Source: Tautonia sp040717455
GTDB taxonomy: Bacteria > Planctomycetota > Planctomycetia > Isosphaerales > Isosphaeraceae
Assembly: GCF_040717455.1 (NCBI RefSeq)
Contig: NZ_JBFEFH010000010.1
Span: 124,001-188,000, forward strand
DNA length: 64,000 nucleotides
Reading direction: 5' to 3'
Below the pieces are notes generated by a model. That model searched no databases and was not told the DNA's origin. It was given only the letters and a program-made list of their open reading frames with translations. The translations under genes and the position numbers were made by a program. The stretch's first letter is position 1; each line of letters opens with the position of its first letter. This document shows, piece after piece, positions 16,325-25,414 of this stretch.

Positions 16325-18208
16325 ATGTCGATTCGATTGCTGTTTGATCCTGCCGAGGAGTCGGCGGTCCGCGGGGAGATCGTGCCCTTGTTCGGGGGCG
16401 AGGCGGTGGAGGCGATCCCGTACCCGACGGCCGAGTTGCCGGGCGCGGAGGCCGGGACTCGGGTGGTGGCGTATCTCGGGGACGAGGCGCTGGCGCCCCT
16501 GGTCGGGGAGGCGTTGGGGCGTGGGTGGCGGCTGGGGGTCTTGCCGCATCCGAGAGCGGTCCGGGCCCGGGCGGGCCTCGGCATCGCCTCGACGATGGAG
16601 GAGGCGGTGGACGCCCTGCGGGGGGGCGACGACGAGGAGGACGACCTGGCGATCGACGTCCTGTTCTGCAACGACCGGGTGGTGTTCCAGGATGTGGTGA
16701 TCGGTCATGCCCTGACCCTGGCGCCGGGGAGCACGCCGATCCGGACGCCGGTCGGGCGGCTCCGGCACTTCGCGGGGGTGGTGCGCAACCTGACGGCCCT
16801 GAGGCTGCAGCCGATGCGGCTGAGGACCGAGAATGAGAACGAGATCGACACGGCCTCGCTGGGGATCGTGGTCGTCGAGCAGGGGAGGAGCTCGCTGCTG
16901 GCGAGGCGGATCGTGGATGCGACGAGCGACAACGACGGGATGCTCTACGCGATGGTGCTGGCCCCCCGGAGCCTGTTGCAGCTGCTGAGGTTCCTGCTCG
17001 CGTCGGCGGTGATGGGCCGGTGGGGGGGGACGCGGCTCCCGCCGTTCGTGGGGTTGGTCCGGACGTCGTCGCTGGAGGTGAACAGCCCGAGGCCGCTGGA
17101 GCTGGCGCACGACGGCGTGCTGCTGAACGCGAAGCGGGTGGAGCTGAGGGTCGCGCCGAGGGCGCTGCGGCTGATCGCCGGGCATGGGCTGGAGCTGGAA
17201 CCGGGGTGCCCGGAGTCGAAGGAGCGGTTCCAGGTGCAGGCGCTGCCGGTGGGCGAGGCGAAGGGGGCCCTGGTGTCGAAGCCGCTGCCGTGGCTGAATC
17301 ACGCCAGCACGGAGGAATTCAAGGATCTGTACTCGCTCTTGCGCGAGAATGCGCGCTGCTCGCCGTCGTACCTGACCCTGATGGTGCTCTCGACGTTGCT
17401 GGCGACGCTGGGGTTGTACGGCAACTCGGCGCCGGTGATCATCGGGGCGATGATCCTGGCGCCGCTGATGGCGCCGATCATCGCGATGGCGATGGGGCTG
17501 GTGCGGCAGGACCTGCGCTTGATCGGCAAGAGCAGCGGGACGCTGCTGACCGGCCTGGCGCTGGCGCTCGGGTTCGCGATGGTGGCGACCTGGTTCACAC
17601 CGCTCGGGGTGGTGACGGACGAGATCGGATCTCGGCTGCGGCCGACGTTGCTGGATCTGGGGGTGGCGGTGCTCTCGGGGATCGCCGGGGCCTACGCGCA
17701 TGCCCGGGAGGAGGTGGCGAGGAGCCTGGCCGGGGTGGCGATCGCCGTGGCCCTGGTGCCGCCGCTGGCGGTGGCGGGGATCGGGATCGGCTGGGCCGAC
17801 TGGTCGGTCTTCGGCGGGGCGAGCCTGCTGTTCCTGACGAACCTGACGGGGATCATCCTGGCCAGCGGGGCGACGTTCCTGTGGCTCGGGTTCGCGCCGT
17901 TCCGGAGGGCGCGGAGCGGGCTCCTGCTGGAGCTGGTGCTGGTGCTGGCGGTGAGCGTGCCGCTGGCGTTCAGCTTCGGCCGGATGGTGGAGGAGCATCG
18001 GATCATCCGGGAGCTGGACGGCTGGGAGGTCGGTTCCGTCGCCGTGCGGGGCGTGGACGTCCGGCCCGGCGACCCGCTGCAGATCGGGGTGACGCTGGTG
18101 AGCCGGTCGGCCCTGGACGACGCGGACCTGGACCGGGTGAAGCGGGCGATCGAGGAGCGGATCGGCCAGGAGGTCGAGCTGGTGATGACCGTGGCCATCA
18201 TGCGATGA
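16325..18208 (+). CDS. DUF389 membrane protein with N-terminal diacylglycerol-kinase-like domain
   Basis: 627 residues. The first ~300 residues resemble the DAGK/lipid-kinase-like fold found fused to DUF389: MSIRLLFDPAEESAV, then VLFCNDRVVFQDVVIGHAL and LELAHDGVLLNAKRVELRV. The usual glycine-rich GGDGT nucleotide loop is not clear, so kinase activity is doubtful. From ~330 the DUF389 membrane part follows, including LYGNSAPVIIGAMILAPLMA with about six helices to ~560. A C-terminal soluble tail (~565-627) closes it. DUF389 proteins have no settled role. ATG 16325 was taken as the first Met of the conserved region; the ribosome site is weak. The next gene lies 86 bases downstream. Confidence 0.88.
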   Translation: MSIRLLFDPAEESAVRGEIVPLFGGEAVEAIPYPTAELPGAEAGTRVVAYLGDEALAPLVGEALGRGWRLGVLPHPRAVRARAGLGIASTMEEAVDALRGGDDEEDDLAIDVLFCNDRVVFQDVVIGHALTLAPGSTPIRTPVGRLRHFAGVVRNLTALRLQPMRLRTENENEIDTASLGIVVVEQGRSSLLARRIVDATSDNDGMLYAMVLAPRSLLQLLRFLLASAVMGRWGGTRLPPFVGLVRTSSLEVNSPRPLELAHDGVLLNAKRVELRVAPRALRLIAGHGLELEPGCPESKERFQVQALPVGEAKGALVSKPLPWLNHASTEEFKDLYSLLRENARCSPSYLTLMVLSTLLATLGLYGNSAPVIIGAMILAPLMAPIIAMAMGLVRQDLRLIGKSSGTLLTGLALALGFAMVATWFTPLGVVTDEIGSRLRPTLLDLGVAVLSGIAGAYAHAREEVARSLAGVAIAVALVPPLAVAGIGIGWADWSVFGGASLLFLTNLTGIILASGATFLWLGFAPFRRARSGLLLELVLVLAVSVPLAFSFGRMVEEHRIIRELDGWEVGSVAVRGVDVRPGDPLQIGVTLVSRSALDDADLDRVKRAIEERIGQEVELVMTVAIMR

Positions 18209-18294
18209 GGCGGGTTCGATCATCCGCGGTGGGGGCAGGCAGGGCGAGGCATCGCCTGCCGGGCGACTGACCGATGAGGGGGGAGGGTGAGCCG

Positions 18295-18945
18295 ATGGGG
18301 ATTGGGAGGAGGGAATTCCTCAAGTTCGTCGCCACGGCGCTCGGCGGGCTGGCCATCGAGCCTGGCCGGGAGATCGCCGTCAACGGCGATTATTACGTCA
18401 ACACGAGGCTCGGCCTCGGGTTCGTGAAGCCCGGGGGCTGGACGCTCGACGTGTTCCGGGATTTCGCGGCGAAGCATGAGGGGCAGGTCGTCCAGAACCT
18501 GCCGGCCGGCGTCGACGAGGAGGAGTTCCGGCGCGACCAGGCCGCGACGATGGTCGCGACCATCAGCAAGTACGGCGACGCGGTGCGCGCGTTCGGCCCC
18601 TCGATCACCGTGTTCAAGAACCGGGAGGACTATCCGAGTTCCATGCCCGGGAGCCTGGAGGCGCTCGCTCGGGGCGGGATCGAGGGGTGGGGGAACCTCT
18701 TGAGGGAGTACGAGGTGCTCGAGGCGCCGAGCCGGGGCGAGGTCTCGCGGTGTGCCTGCGTGCGCTTCAAGGCCCGTTGGCTGTTCGAACACCGCGACAT
18801 CGAGCCGGTCGTGGTCGAGGATGAGACGTTGTTGATCGACCAGGGGTCGCTGCTGTACACGATTCATCTGTACGATTCGCCCGAGGCGGGGGAGACCGCC
18901 CCCGAGGAGTTTGCACGGTTCCTGGAAGGCCTGCATCTGGCGTGA
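18295..18945 (+). CDS. Tat-signal hypothetical protein
   Basis: 216 residues. The N-terminus carries a twin-arginine motif (GIGRREFLKFVATALGG) and a short hydrophobic stretch, so Tat export is predicted, although no clear cleavage site follows. ATG 18295 is chosen over 18274 because GGGAGGG lies directly upstream of it. The mature part is alpha/beta (YYVNTRLGLGFVKPGGWTLD, then SITVFKNREDYPSSMPGSLE). It resembles proteins of unknown function with a stress-response or PsbP-like fold, but I cannot name the family. It precedes a second Tat-exported protein by ~120 bases. Confidence 0.7.
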   Translation: MGIGRREFLKFVATALGGLAIEPGREIAVNGDYYVNTRLGLGFVKPGGWTLDVFRDFAAKHEGQVVQNLPAGVDEEEFRRDQAATMVATISKYGDAVRAFGPSITVFKNREDYPSSMPGSLEALARGGIEGWGNLLREYEVLEAPSRGEVSRCACVRFKARWLFEHRDIEPVVVEDETLLIDQGSLLYTIHLYDSPEAGETAPEEFARFLEGLHLA

Positions 18946-19067
18946 GGCCGCGCCGACGGCCGCCGCGTTCATGGAGATTTCATGGGCGAGGGACCGGGAC
19001 AAAAGGTAAGATCGAGCCGCGAATTGAGTCCGGTATCGCGGTTTCCATGATCCTTTCTGCAGGACCA

Positions 19068-20078
19068 ATGATGTTCAATCGATTCTTTCGGAAGGGCGAG
19101 CAATTGCCTTTACATGACGGGATGACCCGGCGCGGGATGTTGCGGGCGACGGCCGGGGCGGCGGGCGGGGCCCTGGTGCTGGGGTCGGCGGCGGGGGCGG
19201 AGCCGGTCGCGCCGGAAGGCCGGCGGGTGCTGAGGCTGGCGCACCTGACCGACGTGCACATCACCGGGCAGCGGGACGCGCCGGAGGGGTTCGCGAAGTG
19301 CCTGGAGCACGTGCAGGGGCTGGACGATGCGCCGGAGATGATCTTGTTCGGCGGCGACTGTATCATGGACGCCTTCGCGCAGGACCGGGAGACGGCGGAG
19401 AAGCAGTGGGCGTTGTGGCATCGGGGGTTGGAACAGGACTGCTCGCTGCCGTTCGAGTCGTGCATCGGCAATCACGACATCTGGGGCTGGAAGGGGGGCG
19501 GCTTCGAGCCGTCGACCGACGGGAGTTGCGCGGGGAAGCGGTCGGCGGTGGAGGAGCTGCGGCTGCCGGGGCGGTATCGGTCGTTCGAGAAGGCGGGATG
19601 GAAGTTCGTCGTGCTCGACAGCACCCACCCCGGGGCCGAGCCGGGGAGCTATACGGCGAAGATCGACGACGAGCAATATGATTGGCTGGCGAAGGAGCTG
19701 GAGGCAACCCCGGCCGAGACGCCGATTTTGGTGCTCTCGCACATCCCGATTTTGGCGGCCTGCGCGTTCCTCGACGGGGAGAACGAGACCTCGGGCAACT
19801 GGCAGGTGCCGGGGGCCTGGATGCACATCGACGCCCGGAAGCTGACGGCCCTGTTCCACGAGCGGGGGAACGTGCGGGCCTGTTTGAGCGGTCACATGCA
19901 CATGGAAGATCGCGTGGATTACCTCGGCACGTCGTACTACTGCAACGGCGCCGTGTGCGGCGGGTGGTGGGACGGGAAGTACCACCAGTTCGGCCCGGCG
20001 TACGCGGTGGTGGATCTGTACGACGACGGATCGACCGAGTGCCAGATGGTCCCCTATGGATGGGATGCGAAGGGGTGA
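19068..20078 (+). CDS. Tat-exported calcineurin-like metallophosphoesterase
   Basis: 336 residues. The dinuclear metal motifs are all present: D62-V-H64, GGD (95-97), GNHD (134-137), the SH of LSHIPI, and GHMHM. Residues ~20-45 are a Tat signal (TRRGMLRATAGAAGGALVLG). The start is uncertain: ATG 19068 and 19071 are adjacent, ATG 19122 begins right at the twin arginine, and none has a strong ribosome site. The substrate is unknown; family members hydrolyse phosphomonoesters, diesters or nucleotides. The protein should act in the periplasm, like its neighbours before and after, which also have Tat signals. Confidence 0.9.
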   Translation: MMFNRFFRKGEQLPLHDGMTRRGMLRATAGAAGGALVLGSAAGAEPVAPEGRRVLRLAHLTDVHITGQRDAPEGFAKCLEHVQGLDDAPEMILFGGDCIMDAFAQDRETAEKQWALWHRGLEQDCSLPFESCIGNHDIWGWKGGGFEPSTDGSCAGKRSAVEELRLPGRYRSFEKAGWKFVVLDSTHPGAEPGSYTAKIDDEQYDWLAKELEATPAETPILVLSHIPILAACAFLDGENETSGNWQVPGAWMHIDARKLTALFHERGNVRACLSGHMHMEDRVDYLGTSYYCNGAVCGGWWDGKYHQFGPAYAVVDLYDDGSTECQMVPYGWDAKG

Positions 20079-20098
20079 GGGAGGCGGTGGGGAGGGGA

Positions 20099-20206
20099 AT
20101 CGCGTGCAGAGTCGCGGAGACGCGGAGGAGAGGGAGAGAGGGGGGAGTTTGGTCCGCTCCGGGACCGGGCTTCTCCGGGCCTCTGCGGCCCTGCGCGGGG
20201 TTTTCG
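20099..20206. repeat. Dispersed repeat of the GCAGAG/GGAGACGCGGAG family, copy D1
   Basis: GCAGAGTCGCGGAGACGCGG with a purine run (20105-20142), followed by CTTCTCCGGGCCTCTGCGGC and CTGCGCGGGGTTTT (20169-20205). The second half resembles the complement of the first, so the whole could fold back. A close copy of the first half lies at 36846-36880. Confidence 0.6.
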
Positions 20207-20375
20207 CCCCCGGCCCGGCCTGTGATCGCCGGAGCGCCCCGGGGTTGGCCGACGCTGGCGGGGCGCGCGGCGGGCCGTTAGGATCGAGGCGATCGCAACC
20301 GCTCGGCCGGGGATCTCACGTCCGCCGGCCGTGCCGATCGGGTCACTCGAACCAACCAGAACGGGGAAGAGGCCG

Positions 20376-21737
20376 ATGACCTCCAAGCAAGGGCTGTCGC
20401 GTCGGGGTTTCGTGGGGTCGATGGGCGTCGCGGCGGGCGCGGCGACGTTCGGGATCAGGACGTCGGGGGCAAGCCCGGCGCAGGACCGGGTGAGGCTGGG
20501 CCTGATCGGCGCCGGGAGCCGGGGGAACCAGTTGCTCAGCGAGTTCCTGAAGCGCGAGCAGGTGCAGTTCGTCGCCGTGGCCGACGTGGACGACACCCAC
20601 GCGAACGAGACGGCCGAGCGGATTCATCGGGAGAAGGGGGGCGAGCGGCCGGAGTCGATGCGCGACTACCGCACGATGCTCGACCGGGACGACCTGGACG
20701 CGGTGGTGATCGCCACGCCGGATCACTGGCACGCGCACCCGACGATCCACGCCTGCCAGGCGGGGAAGGATGTGTATGTCGAGAAGCCCCTGGCTCATAA
20801 CGTGCTTGAAGGCCGGGCGATGGTCAAGGCGGCGCGGAAGTACGAGCGGGTCGTCGGCGTGGGCACGCAGCAGCGGTCGAGCGAGAACTTCCGCAAGGCG
20901 GTCGAGGCGATCCGGGAGGGGAAGATCGGCCGGGTGCACTGGATCCAGACCTGGAACTTCGAGAACATCAGCCCGTTCGGCATGGGGGTGACCCCGGACA
21001 GCGAGCCGCCGTCGCACGTCGATTACGACGCCTGGCTCGGGCCGGCGCCGTCGAGGCCGTTCAACATCAACCGCTTCCATTTGCTCTTCCGCTGGTTCTT
21101 CGACTATGCCGGCGGGATGATGAGCGACTGGGGTGTGCACTTGAATGATATTGCGCTGTGGGCCCTCGACCAGAAGGGCCCGACGACGGTGAACACGACC
21201 GGCGGCATCTGGACGGTGAAGGACGACCGCGACACGCCGGACACGATGCAGGTGGTGTACGAGTTCCCCGGCGATTGCGTGTTGACGTACTCGATGCGCA
21301 AGGGGAACGGCTACCCGATGAACGGGCACGGCTACGGGATCTTGTTCTGCGGGACCGACGGCACGTTGTTCATCGACCGATCGGGGCATGAGATCTTCCC
21401 CGATCGGATGGCCGAGCCGTACGGGATCAAGCTGATCAAGGGGGAAGTGCCCACGCGGACGATCCCGACCCAGGCCGAAAACTTCAAGGCCCAGGACGAC
21501 GGCCTGCCCGACCACGTGACCGACTGGCTCGATTGCCTGAAGACCCGGGGGCGGCCGACCTGCGATGTGGAGGTCACGCACTGGTCGACGAACACGACGC
21601 ACCTGGGGAACATCTCGTACCTGCTCGGCCGCAAGCTGACGTGGGACTCCGAGACCGAGACCTTCCCCGGCGACGACGAGGCCAACCGGTTGCTCTCGCG
21701 GCCGTACCGGACGGGGTATGAGCTGCCGGAGGTGTGA
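20376..21737 (+). CDS. Tat-exported Gfo/Idh/MocA family oxidoreductase
   Basis: 453 residues. This is a NAD(P)-dependent sugar or inositol dehydrogenase-type enzyme. Residues 8-32 are a Tat signal (SRRGFVGSMGVAAGAATFGI). The Rossmann motif VRLGLIGAGSRGNQ starts near 39. The family signature EKPLAHN follows (Lys in the active site), as do TPDHWHAHP and GMMSDWGVHLNDIALWAL with catalytic-type Asp/His. Planctomycetes carry many such exported paralogues with unknown sugar substrates. Export with a bound cofactor fits the Tat route. A second paralogue lies 800 bases downstream. Confidence 0.93.
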   Translation: MTSKQGLSRRGFVGSMGVAAGAATFGIRTSGASPAQDRVRLGLIGAGSRGNQLLSEFLKREQVQFVAVADVDDTHANETAERIHREKGGERPESMRDYRTMLDRDDLDAVVIATPDHWHAHPTIHACQAGKDVYVEKPLAHNVLEGRAMVKAARKYERVVGVGTQQRSSENFRKAVEAIREGKIGRVHWIQTWNFENISPFGMGVTPDSEPPSHVDYDAWLGPAPSRPFNINRFHLLFRWFFDYAGGMMSDWGVHLNDIALWALDQKGPTTVNTTGGIWTVKDDRDTPDTMQVVYEFPGDCVLTYSMRKGNGYPMNGHGYGILFCGTDGTLFIDRSGHEIFPDRMAEPYGIKLIKGEVPTRTIPTQAENFKAQDDGLPDHVTDWLDCLKTRGRPTCDVEVTHWSTNTTHLGNISYLLGRKLTWDSETETFPGDDEANRLLSRPYRTGYELPEV

Positions 21738-21756
21738 GCGAGGCGGGTTGTCTCTG

Positions 21757-21893
21757 CCCCCCTCTCCCCCGAGTCGGGGGAGAGGGCCGGGGTGAGGGGG
21801 CCAGTGTCAGGATGCAGGGCTTTGCGAGCCGGACGAAGGCCCCCTCACCCGGCCTGCGGCCACCCTCTCCCCCGTAAACGGGGGCGAGGGTTA
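21757..21893. repeat. Dispersed palindromic repeat, composite copy R3
   Basis: Two half-elements in opposite orientation, 21757-21802 and 21838-21893. They are joined by a linker with GCAGGGC, TGCGA and CCGGAC that is also conserved in the composite at 27288-27428. The first half has CCCTCTCCCC and GGGGGAGAGGGCCGGGGTGA; the second has CCCCCTCACCCGGCCTGCGG and CCACCCTCTCCCCC, then GGGGGCGAGGGTT. It lies 54 bases before the DUF559 gene. Confidence 0.85.
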
Positions 21894-21946
21894 AGAACGA
21901 GAGATGTGTCTGTTATTTACAATCGTCGCGAGGAGCGAAGGGAGCA

Positions 21947-22369
21947 ATGAGTCGGCCCGATGACGTGGGACGTCGGACCTCGGAGGCTCGGGCCACTCGG
22001 GCGCGGCGGCTTCGTCGGGAGATGACGGTCCCGGAACGGGTCCTCTGGTATCTGCTTCGGGACAGGAGGCTGGCCAGGCTGAAGTTTCGACGACAACACC
22101 CCATTGGCCGGTACTTCGTGGATTTTTATTGCGCGGCCTTTCAGCTTGTGATTGAGGTCGACGGCCGAAGCCATGATGATCGGGGGGAGTATGATGCTCG
22201 AAGGCAACACGACCTCGAACGCCGGGGGCTGAAGGTGCTTCGCGTGAGCAATGACGAAATCCTGGATGATCCGGAGTCGATTATCCTGGGGATTCTCGGG
22301 GTCGTCGAAACGGATCGCGAAGGCTCACGCGTTCGGCCAGAGAAACAGCAACGATCTCTTGAAAGATGA
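21947..22369 (+). CDS. DUF559 domain protein (Vsr-like endonuclease fold)
   Basis: 140 residues, typical length. DUF559 belongs to the PD-(D/E)XK/Vsr-like nuclease group. The visible core is MTVPERVLWYLLRDRRLARL, KFRRQHPIGRYFVDFYC, then LVIEVDGRSHDD, with the D/E-V-D-G acidic cluster. QHDLERRGLKVLRVSNDEIL completes the fold. ATG 21947 follows GAAGGGAG. The gene is slightly less GC-rich than its neighbours. A composite repeat lies immediately upstream, and a hairpin plus another repeat lie downstream. Biochemical function of the family is not established. Confidence 0.9.
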   Translation: MSRPDDVGRRTSEARATRARRLRREMTVPERVLWYLLRDRRLARLKFRRQHPIGRYFVDFYCAAFQLVIEVDGRSHDDRGEYDARRQHDLERRGLKVLRVSNDEILDDPESIILGILGVVETDREGSRVRPEKQQRSLER

Positions 22370-22395
22370 TTCTTGAGCGAAAGTCTACTCAAGAA
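22370..22395 (+). terminator. Hairpin after the DUF559 gene
   Basis: Perfect 8-base arms TTCTTGAG (22370-22377) and CTCAAGAA (22388-22395) with a 10-base loop, directly after the stop codon. No T run follows, but a 12-base palindrome ATCACGCGTGAT lies at 22397-22408. It may be a terminator or an element border. Confidence 0.4.
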
Positions 22396-22418
22396 GATCA
22401 CGCGTGATGATCTGAAGG

Positions 22419-22470
22419 GGGACCCCTCACCCGGCCTTCGGCCACCCTCTCCCCGCGTGCGGGGAGAGGG
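22419..22470. repeat. Dispersed palindromic repeat, copy R4
   Basis: GACCCCTCACCCGGCCTTCG, GCCACCCTCTCCCCGCG and TGCGGGGAGAGGG. Same family as R1-R3, now on the downstream side of the DUF559 gene. Confidence 0.85.
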
Positions 22471-22536
22471 AAAGAGAGGAACCGTACCGGCAATCGAGCG
22501 AGACGAACAACGCATTGACCACAGGGAGTACAGACA

Positions 22537-23904
22537 ATGGCGCACCGTCTTGACCGCAGGCAGTTTTTCCGATCGACGTCGGCCGCGGCGGCCGGGTTCC
22601 TGATCCTGAGCAAGGACGACAGGGTGGCGTTCGGGAGGTCGCCGAACGAGCGGGTGGCGATCGCGTGTATCGGGGTCGGGGGGAAGGGGAGGAGCGACAC
22701 GGACCACGCGGCGAGCTGCGGGCAGGTGGTGGCGCTGTGCGATATCGACGATCAAAGGCTGACGCAGAAGGCGGAGCAGTACCCGGACGCGAGGACGTTC
22801 CATGACTTCCGGGAGTTGCTGGAGACGCTCGACGACCGGGTGGACGCGGTGGTGGTGAGCACGGCCGATCACACGCACGCGGTGATCGCGATGGCGGCGA
22901 TGAAGCGGGGGAAGCATGTCTATTGCCAGAAGCCGCTGGCGCACTCGCCGTTCGAGGCGAGGATGATGATGGAGGCGGCGCGGCGCTACGGCGTGGCGAC
23001 GCAGATGGGCAATCAGGGGACGGCGTCGGACGGGTTCCGGACGGGGGTGGAGCTGATCCGGTCGGGGGCGATCGGGCCGGTGGAGGAGGTGCACGTCTGG
23101 ACGAATCGGCCGTTCAAGTACTGGAAGCAGGCGCCGGACATCGTGGCGAGGCCGACCGAGACGCCGCCGATCCCGGATCACGTGAAGTGGGATCTGTTCC
23201 TCGGCCCCGCGCCGGAGCGGCCGTATCACCCTGTCTATCACCCGCACGACTGGCGCGGCTGGTGGGACTTCGGCACGGGGTCGCTGGGGGACATGGCCTG
23301 TCACACGGCGAACCTACCGTTCATGGGGTTGAACCTGGGGTATCCGACGCGGGTCTCGGCCGAGAGCGGGGAGATCAATCCGGAGACGTACCCGGCGTGG
23401 GCGACGATCACGTATGAGTTCCCGGCGCGGGGCGACCTGCCGCCGGTGAAACTGACCTGGTACGAGGGGGCGAAGGACGGCGAGCGGAACCTGCCGGACT
23501 CGGCGTTGTTCCAGGGCCGGGAGGCGGTGGATAGCGGCTCGCTCCTGATCGGCGAGCGGGGGTCGATGTACTCGCCGAGCGACTACGGGATGGAACAGGT
23601 CTTGTTGCCGGCCGATCGCTTCTCGGGATTCTCGGCGCCGGAGCAGACGCTGGAGCGGCTCGGCGGCGAGGACGAGCGGGACCTGAACGCCAAGCGGGAG
23701 TGGGTCCGGGCGATCGAGGGGGGGCCGGCGCCGCTCGGGAACTTCGATTACGCGGCGGTCTTGACCGAGTCGATGCTGCTGGGGAATGTCGCGGTGCGGC
23801 TGGGCAAGGCGATCGATTACGACGCGAAGTCGATGGCCGTGGCGGGCGTGCCGGAGGCGGCGGCGCTCATCAAGCCGCCGTACCGGCAAGGGTGGTCGCT
23901 CTGA
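22537..23904 (+). CDS. Tat-exported Gfo/Idh/MocA family oxidoreductase (second paralogue)
   Basis: 455 residues. Residues 1-25 carry a twin-arginine signal (LDRRQFFRSTSAAAAGFLIL). The Rossmann start is VAIACIGVGGKGRSDTDHAA. QKPLAHSPFEARMM corresponds to the EKP active-site motif, with Gln in place of Glu. GSLGDMACHTANLPFMGLNL follows. It is a NAD(P)-dependent sugar-type dehydrogenase of the planctomycete exported branch. It differs enough from the paralogue at 20376 that they are not a recent duplication. A 235-base gap separates it from the sugar dehydrogenase downstream. Confidence 0.92.
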   Translation: MAHRLDRRQFFRSTSAAAAGFLILSKDDRVAFGRSPNERVAIACIGVGGKGRSDTDHAASCGQVVALCDIDDQRLTQKAEQYPDARTFHDFRELLETLDDRVDAVVVSTADHTHAVIAMAAMKRGKHVYCQKPLAHSPFEARMMMEAARRYGVATQMGNQGTASDGFRTGVELIRSGAIGPVEEVHVWTNRPFKYWKQAPDIVARPTETPPIPDHVKWDLFLGPAPERPYHPVYHPHDWRGWWDFGTGSLGDMACHTANLPFMGLNLGYPTRVSAESGEINPETYPAWATITYEFPARGDLPPVKLTWYEGAKDGERNLPDSALFQGREAVDSGSLLIGERGSMYSPSDYGMEQVLLPADRFSGFSAPEQTLERLGGEDERDLNAKREWVRAIEGGPAPLGNFDYAAVLTESMLLGNVAVRLGKAIDYDAKSMAVAGVPEAAALIKPPYRQGWSL

Positions 23905-24139
23905 GCCGCCCGAGCTCGGCCTCGACGTCGCAAGGCGCGGGGGCGAACGGGTGCCCCTCGGGCGATGGTTTTGTATAGAATGACGTAGCACACGACGGGC
24001 CGATCGGGGGCATGGTGGAATGCTCGCGATCGGTCCCTCGCCATCCCGGCGGCTTCGCCTGGAAGCGCGGCCGGTTTGTCTGACACATCCCGCCTCCTCC
24101 GCCCGACGTGTCTCGACCCTCACCCCGGAGATCGACTGC

Positions 24140-25414
24140 ATGCCCCTTGCGACGAGCCCCCTGCCCCGCCTGGGCCTGGCCTTCGGGCTGGCGATGAGCC
24201 TCGCTGCCATCGACGCCCGACCCGCCTCGGCCATCGAGCCCCAGGCAGACGACAGCTTGCCGGAACTGTACACCGAGGTCGCCTTCCCGAACCTGAAGTT
24301 CGACCGGCCGGTCGTGCTGGCCTATCCGGACGACGAGAACAACCTGCTGTTCGTCGTCGAGCAGCACAACGCCCAGATTTACTCGTTCCCGAACGATTTG
24401 CAGACGGACGACAAGCAACTGTTCCTCGACCTGCCGCAGGCGATCAGCAAGGACAACGAGGAGGGGTTGCTCGGCCTGGCGTTTCATCCGAAGTATGCCG
24501 AGAACGGGCAGTTTTATGTCTATTATTCGGCCACGAACCCGAGACGGTCGGTCGTCTCGCGGTTCAATGTCTCGAAGGACGACCCGCGCAAGGCGGACCC
24601 GAACAGCGAGCAGGTGATCTGGGTGTCGGCCGATCAGCCGTACGGCAACCACAACGGCGGCTGCATCGAGTTCGGCCCGGATGGTTATTTGTACATTTCA
24701 CTCGGCGACGGCGGAGCGGCCGACGATCCCCTGAGCACCGGCCAGAACCCGACCGACTGGTTCGGCTCGCTCCTTCGGATCGACGTGGACAATCCCGAAG
24801 GCGGCAAGGCTTATGGGATTCCGGCCGACAACCCGGCCAAGCGCGACCCGAAGTTCGCCCACTGGGCGCCGGAGGTCTACGCGATCGGGATCCGGAATAT
24901 CTGGAAGTTCACGTTCGACCGGGAGACCGGCGACTTGTGGGCCGGGGACGTCGGCCAGAACAAGTGGGAGGAAGTGATCAAGGTCGAGAACGCCGGCAAC
25001 TACGGATGGAACGTCTACGAAGGGTTCCACCCGTTCAAGATCCGGGGGAACCGGGTCGAGCGGTCGTCGCCGATCCTGCCGCCGATCGTCGAGTATCCGC
25101 ACCCGGACGTCCCGGCCGCGCAGCGCCGCGGGCGCGACGACACGGGCAAGAGCATCACCGGCGGCTACGTGTACCGGGGCAGTCGGATCCCGGAGCTGCA
25201 AGGGGTTTATGTGTACGGCGACTTCGAGACGTTCCGGATCTGGGGCGTGACGGTCGACGAGCAGGACGAGGTGGTCGCCACCGGCGAGCTGATCGACGTG
25301 GACTCCCCTCGTCAAGCGAAGATCAACATCGCCGCGTTCGGCGAGGACCGAGACGGCGAGCTCTACATCCTCGGGTTCGACGGGCGGATCCACCACCTCG
25401 TCCCGCGCCGCTGA
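24140..25414 (+). CDS. PQQ-dependent glucose/sorbosone dehydrogenase-like exported protein
   Basis: 424 residues. ATG 24140 gives a signal peptide (residues 1-33, ending RPASA) and follows CCGGAG. The rest is a six-bladed GSDH beta propeller: RPVVLAYPDDENNLLFVVEQ, EEGLLGLAFHPKYAENGQFY, then YGNHNGGCIEFGPDGYLYIS and LGDGG with the catalytic-type His and calcium ligands. APEVYAIGIRNIWKFTFDRE and WAGDVGQNKWEEV follow. It probably oxidises sugars with PQQ in the periplasm. Its last 52 bases overlap the 3' end of the antiporter gene on the other strand. It groups with the two Gfo/Idh genes as a sugar-oxidation neighbourhood. Confidence 0.92.
   Translation: MPLATSPLPRLGLAFGLAMSLAAIDARPASAIEPQADDSLPELYTEVAFPNLKFDRPVVLAYPDDENNLLFVVEQHNAQIYSFPNDLQTDDKQLFLDLPQAISKDNEEGLLGLAFHPKYAENGQFYVYYSATNPRRSVVSRFNVSKDDPRKADPNSEQVIWVSADQPYGNHNGGCIEFGPDGYLYISLGDGGAADDPLSTGQNPTDWFGSLLRIDVDNPEGGKAYGIPADNPAKRDPKFAHWAPEVYAIGIRNIWKFTFDRETGDLWAGDVGQNKWEEVIKVENAGNYGWNVYEGFHPFKIRGNRVERSSPILPPIVEYPHPDVPAAQRRGRDDTGKSITGGYVYRGSRIPELQGVYVYGDFETFRIWGVTVDEQDEVVATGELIDVDSPRQAKINIAAFGEDRDGELYILGFDGRIHHLVPRR

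Noticed and set aside
20279..20284. TAGGAT as a promoter for the first Gfo/Idh gene
   Set aside because: No -35 element at a usable distance; the nearest TTGGCC is 28 bases upstream.
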